Origin: Vicinamibacterales bacterium
Lineage (GTDB): Bacteria > Acidobacteriota > Vicinamibacteria > Vicinamibacterales > UBA8438
Length of the DNA: 39,175 nucleotides
Assembly: GCA_937766455.1 (NCBI GenBank)
Contig: CALLXD010000040.1
Location: 1-39,175, forward strand
Direction: 5' to 3'
Shown: positions 33,273 through 39,175 of the stretch, piece after piece
How the letters are laid out: each line of letters starts with the position of its first letter
Numbering within the stretch: position 1 is the first letter of the stretch
Translations under genes and position numbers: made by a program
Notes under the pieces: model-generated
The model's input: the letters and a program-made list of their open reading frames with translations, nothing else
Told to the model about the DNA's origin: nothing
The model's database searches: none

Positions 33273-34712
33273 ATGGCAACGGTGAGAAACCACCATCGCA
33301 TGGCGACCGTGGATGCGCTGGCCCAAGCGTTAGAGATTTCCAAGGCCTGCGTGGCTTCCGAGTCGGGACGGCTTCCCCCTGTTCGGGAGGCGGGCGCGCT
33401 TCACGCCGAGCTCGATCTCGGGCTCGGGGAGGACGGGTGCTCGTTCGAGGAACTGGTGGTCCGGCTGCGGGCCATTGTCGAGGCCTCGCCAAACAGTTCG
33501 AACCAGCGCTTCTTGAACACGCTCTTTGGTGGGCGGGAGCCGGCCGCACTCGTCGGTGAATGGCTGGCCGCGGTTTCGAACGTCTCGATGTACACCTACA
33601 AGGTCGCCGGGCCGCAGGTGCTTGTCGAGCAGGAGTTGATTGCGCGAATGTCGGCCAAAGTCGGATATGAATCCGGCGAAGGCACCTTCACCCCGGGCGG
33701 GTCGCTCTCGAACCTCACCGCCATGCTGCTGGCCCGAAACGAGGCGGTCCCGAACGCACGGGAGGACGGCCTCTCGGGGACGCCGCTGACGGTGTACACC
33801 TCCTCGGACGGTCATTACTCCATTGCCAAGAACGCAGGCATCCTTGGATTGGGCCGCGCGCGCGTTCGCCGGGTCGACACCGACTCCGAGGGGCGTATGA
33901 AGCCCGACGCGCTGGCGGCGATGATCGACGCTGACCGTGCAGCCGGCTTGACGCCGGTGTTCATCAACGCGACTGCGGGCACGACGGAGCTCGGAGCGTT
34001 CGATCCCATTCCCGCTCTCGCGCGCGTCGCGAGAGCGCACGGAGTGTGGCTTCACGTCGACGGTGCCCTCGGCGGCACGCTCCTCATGAGCACCCGACAC
34101 CGACGGCTCCTCGACGGATGTGAGCACTCCGATTCGTTCACCTGGGACGCGCACAAGATGATGGGCGTGCCGATCATCTGCTCGGCAATCCTCGTGCGCG
34201 AGCGCGGCCTCCTCCAAAAACATCTCAACGAGTCGGCCGACTATCTCTTTCAAACCGCGAGTGATGACCTGAACCCGGGCGTGCGATCCCTTCAGTGCGG
34301 CCGACGCAACGATGCGCTCAAGCTGTGGGCGGCGTGGAAGCTACTTGGCGATGCTGGCTATGGCGTGCGTGTCGATAAGCAGATGGCGCTCTCGGTGCGA
34401 GCGGCGGCGATGATCGCGGCGGACCCCGACCTCGTCCTCGTCCGACAACCCCAGTCGATCAATGTCTGCTTCGAGGTGCGCGGAGCGGCGAGTGTGGCGG
34501 TGTGTGCTGAGCTGGATCGCACCGGGGCGATCAAGGTCGGGTATTGCGCAACAGGGGATCGGTGCGCGATCCGTCTCGTATGCGTGAATCCCGAAACGAC
34601 CGACGCGGACCTCGATCAATTCTTCGGCGAGGTCAAGGCCTGCGCGGCTCGACTTGTACGTGACGACCTTCCTCCCACGCCTCCATCGGAACGAAGATCT
34701 CCGCAGCAATAG
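33273..34712 (+). CDS. PLP-dependent group II decarboxylase (glutamate decarboxylase/CSAD-like)
   Basis: This is a 479-aa pyridoxal-phosphate enzyme. The signature order is FTPGGSLSNLTAMLLARN (phosphate-binding region), SSDGHYSIAKNAGILGLG (stacking His), HVDGALGGTLL (Asp that pairs with the pyridine nitrogen), and DAHKMMGVPI with the Schiff-base Lys. Then come SADYLFQTASDD and SLQCGRRNDALKLW, which resemble glutamate and cysteine-sulfinate decarboxylases more than tyrosine/DOPA types. The product would be an amine or amino acid such as GABA, beta-alanine or hypotaurine. The start at ATG 33273 has GGAGAG upstream; another ATG at 33300 is possible. Its stop is 8 bp from the convergent oxidoreductase stop. 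A metabolic link to the neighbouring SpeE/oxidase genes is conceivable but unproven. Confidence 0.87.
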   Translation: MATVRNHHRMATVDALAQALEISKACVASESGRLPPVREAGALHAELDLGLGEDGCSFEELVVRLRAIVEASPNSSNQRFLNTLFGGREPAALVGEWLAAVSNVSMYTYKVAGPQVLVEQELIARMSAKVGYESGEGTFTPGGSLSNLTAMLLARNEAVPNAREDGLSGTPLTVYTSSDGHYSIAKNAGILGLGRARVRRVDTDSEGRMKPDALAAMIDADRAAGLTPVFINATAGTTELGAFDPIPALARVARAHGVWLHVDGALGGTLLMSTRHRRLLDGCEHSDSFTWDAHKMMGVPIICSAILVRERGLLQKHLNESADYLFQTASDDLNPGVRSLQCGRRNDALKLWAAWKLLGDAGYGVRVDKQMALSVRAAAMIAADPDLVLVRQPQSINVCFEVRGAASVAVCAELDRTGAIKVGYCATGDRCAIRLVCVNPETTDADLDQFFGEVKACAARLVRDDLPPTPPSERRSPQQ

Positions 34713-34720
34713 TGTGAGCC

Positions 34721-37700
34721 CTACACGGCCACTTTCGCGGTCCCGGCGATCAGCTCCTCCATCATTTCGGGACCACGAGCGAACAGCTCTTCCTGCGTGA
34801 CCTTCCCGGCTTCCACGTCTGCCAGGAGCGTACGCTGGGCGACGTACTCCTTGTTGGTGATACCGGCCTTGCTTTGCAGCAACCGCCAGGCCTTCCGTCG
34901 TTCGACACAGAACAGCACGAGTTGCCGTGACAGCGCGACCACTTGAGGCTTGCCGTCTGGCCCCGGCACCTTCGCAAAGACCCCGAAGTCCGGCACAAAG
35001 GCGACGTGCCCGGGGATGAGGTGGCGGCGGTGGACGACGTCTTGCTGGGTAATCCGGAGCAGCATGTTCTCGAGCGGGATCAGGCGCTCGACCGCGCTCT
35101 CGTCCTTGATGCGCTTGAGGTGGTTCCGGAAACGGGCCTCGGTCGCGCACCAGTGCGCCACCGTGTAGCGATACTTCTCGCCCGTGCTCTTGAACTTCGT
35201 CGTGTACCAGTCCTTGTCGGGATGGGGGTTGCCCTTGAGGTCGAGGGCCTCGTCGTAGGTCTCACCCAGCGACGGATTGAAGACGAACTCCGGCGCCCCG
35301 CGTGAGTCGCGGACCCGCTGTGCCTGATCGAGGGCCATGTCGTCGGCCACCCCGTGCTCCGGCTGGCATGTCGTGAAGCACTGGAGGAAGCCAGTTCCGC
35401 GATACTCGAGCGCGTCGAGGATCGCCCGGAAGAATTTCGGCGCGTTGGCGATCGAAATTTGCGAGACAAACGGCGACCCGTGGCCGGCCAGAAATGTTTC
35501 AGCCACCGTCTTCTTCTCGACCGCCTTACCCTGCGTTGCCGCGCCGAAGGAGTTCATGTCGCCGCCCCCGAGCATCGGCGTCGAATCGGAATTTTGACCG
35601 CCCGTATTCGAGTAGACCTGCGTGTCGAGCATGACGGCTTTGACGTTGGGACGATTCTGCAGCACCACCTTGGACACGTTCTGATACCCAATGTCGCCCA
35701 TGCCCCCGTCGCCACCGACGATCCACACCTTGGGCAGCTCCTTGACCTCGTCATCGGTCATCAAGTTGTCGCTGAAGTGGGTGTAGTCGTAGTAGTGCTG
35801 GTCCGTCATCGTGGCGCCCGTCTCGGTTGGCTCCTTGAGCCACGTGATGAGCGTGTCGGCCAGGCGCTCGGGCACGACCGAGCGACGTCCGTGATCGACC
35901 ATGAAGCTCTCGCCAAAGAGCCACCCGATCGTGGCGCCGTCCTGGAACAGCGAGTTCATCCACGGATAGGGATGCGGGTTGTTGGGCGGGGTTGACCCGT
36001 AGACCGTATTGCACCCGGTATGGGCCGCCATCGCCATGACGCACTGGCCATTGTCGAGCCGGCCATCGATGGGTTGCAGCTCTTTGTGATTGAACGCTTC
36101 CTGCTCAAGTACCGTCGCCAGGGCATCGACGATCTCCCCATCGGAGATCGGCCCACGCGCCTTGAGTCGCGCGTCGGTGTCGCTGACGCTGTCGCCACCA
36201 AGTCCCATGATGGCGTGCGCGACCGTGCGCACGAAGAGCGCATGCTGTTCAGGGTGTAGCGCGCCCAGTGCCGCCAGGCCCTCTTCACCGCCCTGACGGA
36301 GCTCGCCCGCCTTCTCGGAAAACCGATCAGCCTTGGCGTGATACAGCGGTCGCATGTACGCCTCGGTCAGCGACGCGATGGCCCGCAAGACGCTCTTCTC
36401 GCCACATCCGGCACAGGCGCCATCGCCTGACACCAGCGCGTCGTAGTTGCGACGCACCATCAAGTGATTCCGCAGGGTCGCGGTCTTGGAATCGGCGGGG
36501 TATTCGTCGTTGTAGAACCCGAGAAATTTCTGCTCCGTGTCTGGCAGCAGGTCGAGAAACGCGGTGCCGGTCTCGTGCTCTGCGTTGACACTCTCGCTCT
36601 CGGCTACCATCCGCAGCGCATCGTGATCACCGCACGCGGTGACGCACGCGGCGCACCCTTTACAGAGGTCAGACACGAAGATCGAGAACACACCGCCACT
36701 GCCCGGGTTCTTCTTCTCTGGCCCTCTGAAGATCGCGTTGACCTTGTTATAAGCGACCGGTGCCTGGTCGAGGATGGCCAGAAATTGCTCGCGGGCCGTG
36801 TCCGAGAAGCCGTTCAGATCGGCGGCCGCCTCGCGGACGAGCTCCGGGAACGGCGTATTGGTCTTGCTGCCGACCGCATCGTTCATCAGTGACCGGGTGC
36901 GCTTCTCGATCTCTGGGACGTGGGCGATCAGTTTCGCACGGTCGTCCGTGTTCTCGACGTAGTGGCGAATGGCCGTCCGCAGCACCGTGTCGACGTCCTG
37001 CGAGCAGTTCGGGAGCGCGGTGTCGGGACAGACCGCGATGCACTCCATGCACTGGGTGCAGTTCTCGGCGATGAAGAGTGGCGTTTCACGGCGGGCGACA
37101 TACTTGGACGCCGTATCGCCGGTCCCGGCCGCCATCACGCCCATGGCGGCGAGCGGTGAGGCCGGCTGGTCGTAGCCGTAGTCAGACCGGAACTGGGAGT
37201 CGAATACCCCGACCTGTGTCACCGGGGTCCGCTCGGCCTGTCCCTCCGGGGCCGGGATGGAGCGGCAGGTGCCGCACCCACCGCCATCGATGTCGATCGG
37301 CAGCATGGGAAGGCCACGGAGCGTGGAACGATCCGCCGCCGTGATCTCGCCCACTTTGATCTCGGTCACACGACTGAAACCTTGGTTCATGACCTCCATG
37401 TTGGAGTCGACGACCGCCGAACCAAGTTTGCCAAACTTCTTTTGATACTGATTGCGGACGACTTCTTCAAATTGCTCGGTGCTGATGTCGAACTCCTTCA
37501 GCAACGGGGACACTTTGAAGAACGCGCCGAGAAACGCGTTGCCCTGCATCCTGAGCTGCAGGTCAGCGCGATTGGTCGCCTTGCGGGCAATGTCAAACCC
37601 CGACAGCGTATACACCCGGATCTTCTTGTCCAGGATCTGCGTGCGGGCCCAGATCGGCAGCCGCTCCCAGGCTTCCTCCGCCGTCTCGTCAGACTCCCAG

Positions 37701-39175
37701 ATCAACGCGCCGCCTTCGGACATCCCGTCCAGTGGATTGGTGTGCGTGAAGGCTTTGGGGTCGCAACAGAGCACCACATCGACATGCCGGAGGTCGCAAT
37801 TTACCCGGATGCGTTCAGGCGCCACCACGAGGAAGTACGAGGTTGGCGCGCCCTTCTTTTCTGATCCGTATTTGGGATTGGCGCTGACGTGGATCACCTC
37901 TTTGAGTCGGCCAAAATCGTCCAGCACGGTGTTCCGGGCTGAGAGGAAATCGTTGAAGTCGCCAATGATCGCGCCCAGGTTCTTGCCGGTCGTGATCGCC
38001 CCCCAGCCGCCGATCGAGTGGAGCCTCACCGCGATCGCACCCTCGGGGAGCAAGGATGGGGTTTCCTCCGACTTGACCGCGTACGGGTGCGGAATACCGA
38101 GCACAAAGAAGGACGCCCCGTCCTTCGCCTTCCGACCGTCCGTCCGCGCCCGATCCGATGTGGCGTACTCGTACGCGCCCAGGATGTGCTCGGGACGAAA
38201 GTCGCGTGACCCCAGGCCGTAGATGCCGTTGAAGATCCGCGGCACGTCGGAGGGCGCGATGGCCGGAAACCCCTCTTCGAGCGGGTGTCCTTCGATGACC
38301 ATGGCCTTGTTGAGCGCGGTTCGAATGTCGCGGCCCAGTGGGTTGTCCCCGGCCAGCGGTTCGTCGGTCCGCTCCAACACAATGGCGTTGCGCTTGCCCG
38401 CGAGGGCCTTGGCGATGGCCTGCTCCGGGAACGGCCGGAGCACATTGACGTGAATCGACCCGACGCTGGCGCCTCTGGTCTGCCTGAGGTGGTCGACCGC
38501 CGCCTCGCAATTCTCGGCCGCCGAGCCCAGCGAAATGAAGACCGTCTCGGCGTCCTCGGTCTTGTATTCCGTCAACAGGCCGTAGTGACGCCCCGTGAGA
38601 CGACCGAACTCTGCGTGTGACTCCACCAGATACTGGAGAATCGGCTCGATGAAGTTGTTCCGGCGGGCCGCCACGCCCTGCATGTAGTGCTCTTGGTTCT
38701 GGACTGGTCCCAGCAGCACGGGATTGGCCAGGTCGTACATCTTCGGTACACGCCGACGCGTCGGACCGAACAGCGCGCGCTGCGCCTCGGTCGGAGAGTC
38801 GATGATGTCTTCTGGCGCGCCCAGGAATTGTCTGATGAGTTCCGACTCGTGCTTGTAGAAGGTCCGCTCCAGGTGTGTGGTGAGGAACCCATCCTGCACG
38901 TTCATCCCCGGAGTCAGGCTCTTCTCGGTGACCCGGCGCAAGATGAGTGCTTGATCCGCGGCCTGCTGGGCGTCCTTGCCGAACACGATGATCCAGCCGG
39001 TGTCGAGCACCCCGTTGATGTCGTCATGGCCGCAGTGCACATTGAGTGCATGTTTGGTCAGCGCGCGCGCGCCGACCTGAACCACCATCGTCGAGGCCTT
39101 GCCAGGCGCGTGATAGTACTGCTCAGACGCGTAGGGCAGACCCTGGCCTGACGTGAAATTGGTGACCCGTCGGCC
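34721..39175 (-). CDS. nifJ: Pyruvate:ferredoxin (2-oxoacid) oxidoreductase, large single-chain form, 5' end outside window
   Basis: This enzyme oxidises pyruvate (or another 2-oxoacid) with CoA to acyl-CoA, CO2 and reduced ferredoxin. The reading frame is open through the right edge (1484 codons visible), so ATG 39088 is internal. Order from the N-side: alpha-domain II part (NVHCGHDDINGVLDTGW), gamma domain (VRLHSIGGWGAITTGKNLGA), and a two-cluster ferredoxin domain (CTQCMECIAVCP and CKGCAACVTACG). The beta domain follows with GDGACAGCGEKS (third cluster) and the thiamine diphosphate motif GGDGGMGDIGYQNVSKVVLQ, then VYSNTGGQNSDSTPMLGG. A C-terminal extension of roughly 200 residues follows. 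Classic NifJ proteins are about 1,170-1,200 aa in total, so this is an enlarged version. It is convergent with the decarboxylase gene. Confidence 0.94.
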   Translation of the reverse strand, partial: GRRVTNFTSGQGLPYASEQYYHAPGKASTMVVQVGARALTKHALNVHCGHDDINGVLDTGWIIVFGKDAQQAADQALILRRVTEKSLTPGMNVQDGFLTTHLERTFYKHESELIRQFLGAPEDIIDSPTEAQRALFGPTRRRVPKMYDLANPVLLGPVQNQEHYMQGVAARRNNFIEPILQYLVESHAEFGRLTGRHYGLLTEYKTEDAETVFISLGSAAENCEAAVDHLRQTRGASVGSIHVNVLRPFPEQAIAKALAGKRNAIVLERTDEPLAGDNPLGRDIRTALNKAMVIEGHPLEEGFPAIAPSDVPRIFNGIYGLGSRDFRPEHILGAYEYATSDRARTDGRKAKDGASFFVLGIPHPYAVKSEETPSLLPEGAIAVRLHSIGGWGAITTGKNLGAIIGDFNDFLSARNTVLDDFGRLKEVIHVSANPKYGSEKKGAPTSYFLVVAPERIRVNCDLRHVDVVLCCDPKAFTHTNPLDGMSEGGALIWESDETAEEAWERLPIWARTQILDKKIRVYTLSGFDIARKATNRADLQLRMQGNAFLGAFFKVSPLLKEFDISTEQFEEVVRNQYQKKFGKLGSAVVDSNMEVMNQGFSRVTEIKVGEITAADRSTLRGLPMLPIDIDGGGCGTCRSIPAPEGQAERTPVTQVGVFDSQFRSDYGYDQPASPLAAMGVMAAGTGDTASKYVARRETPLFIAENCTQCMECIAVCPDTALPNCSQDVDTVLRTAIRHYVENTDDRAKLIAHVPEIEKRTRSLMNDAVGSKTNTPFPELVREAAADLNGFSDTAREQFLAILDQAPVAYNKVNAIFRGPEKKNPGSGGVFSIFVSDLCKGCAACVTACGDHDALRMVAESESVNAEHETGTAFLDLLPDTEQKFLGFYNDEYPADSKTATLRNHLMVRRNYDALVSGDGACAGCGEKSVLRAIASLTEAYMRPLYHAKADRFSEKAGELRQGGEEGLAALGALHPEQHALFVRTVAHAIMGLGGDSVSDTDARLKARGPISDGEIVDALATVLEQEAFNHKELQPIDGRLDNGQCVMAMAAHTGCNTVYGSTPPNNPHPYPWMNSLFQDGATIGWLFGESFMVDHGRRSVVPERLADTLITWLKEPTETGATMTDQHYYDYTHFSDNLMTDDEVKELPKVWIVGGDGGMGDIGYQNVSKVVLQNRPNVKAVMLDTQVYSNTGGQNSDSTPMLGGGDMNSFGAATQGKAVEKKTVAETFLAGHGSPFVSQISIANAPKFFRAILDALEYRGTGFLQCFTTCQPEHGVADDMALDQAQRVRDSRGAPEFVFNPSLGETYDEALDLKGNPHPDKDWYTTKFKSTGEKYRYTVAHWCATEARFRNHLKRIKDESAVERLIPLENMLLRITQQDVVHRRHLIPGHVAFVPDFGVFAKVPGPDGKPQVVALSRQLVLFCVERRKAWRLLQSKAGITNKEYVAQRTLLADVEAGKVTQEELFARGPEMMEELIAGTAKVAV

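Overview
The window reads as a high-GC Gram-negative-type bacterium: lipoprotein and Tat signal peptides, an ECF sigma factor, a PspA envelope-stress cluster and a very large pyruvate:ferredoxin oxidoreductase. A lineage such as Acidobacteriota would fit, but that is only an impression. Two parts with different character meet near 14.5 kb.

Positions 1 to about 14,500 look like a decaying genomic island. Leftward-reading type I restriction-modification genes (hsdR, hsdM with a frameshift, hsdS running off the left edge) come first. Next are the C-terminal remnant of a RepA-like AAA ATPase, a cluster of TGTTCCC repeats, a small terminase-like ORF and, facing it, the fragment of a second terminase-like gene. 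A lower-GC block (about 5.9-10.7 kb) holds an unrecognised ORF and a giant exported multi-domain protease that is interrupted near its C-terminus. A complete IS3-family element lacking a target-site duplication follows, beside a remnant of another IS3-type transposase, and then a frameshifted P4-type integrase. The boundary carries four GTTACCCCC motifs (candidate integrase arm sites), a leftward terminator and a short sequence identical in style to the 3' end of tmRNA (ssrA), the probable attachment site.

Positions 14,529 to 39,175 look like ordinary chromosome with long intact genes. They comprise a DEAD-box RNA helicase; a lipoprotein/ECF sigma/membrane anti-sigma-like trio; an L-lactate permease divergent from a coupled run of a beta-propeller protein, a YkgJ-type cysteine-cluster protein and a membrane protein; and then a rightward eight-gene envelope cluster (22.3-28.8 kb). 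That cluster encodes a DUF4178 protein, a lipoprotein, a tandem DUF350 membrane protein, a membrane-embedded spermidine-synthase-like protein, a K+ channel with an RCK domain, a J-domain protein, a YbjN/CesT-like protein and PspA. It abuts, tail to tail with no spacer, a leftward pair encoding a second membrane spermidine-synthase-like protein and a Tat-exported FAD amine-oxidase-like protein. A GIY-YIG nuclease-like gene, a glutamate-decarboxylase-like PLP enzyme and the 5'-incomplete pyruvate:ferredoxin oxidoreductase complete the window.

The most interesting candidate system is the PspA/DUF350/membrane-SpeE/K+ channel cluster together with its facing SpeE/FAD-oxidase pair. It suggests polyamine-type chemistry at the inner membrane tied to envelope-stress protection. 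The second is the chimeric exported protease of the island.
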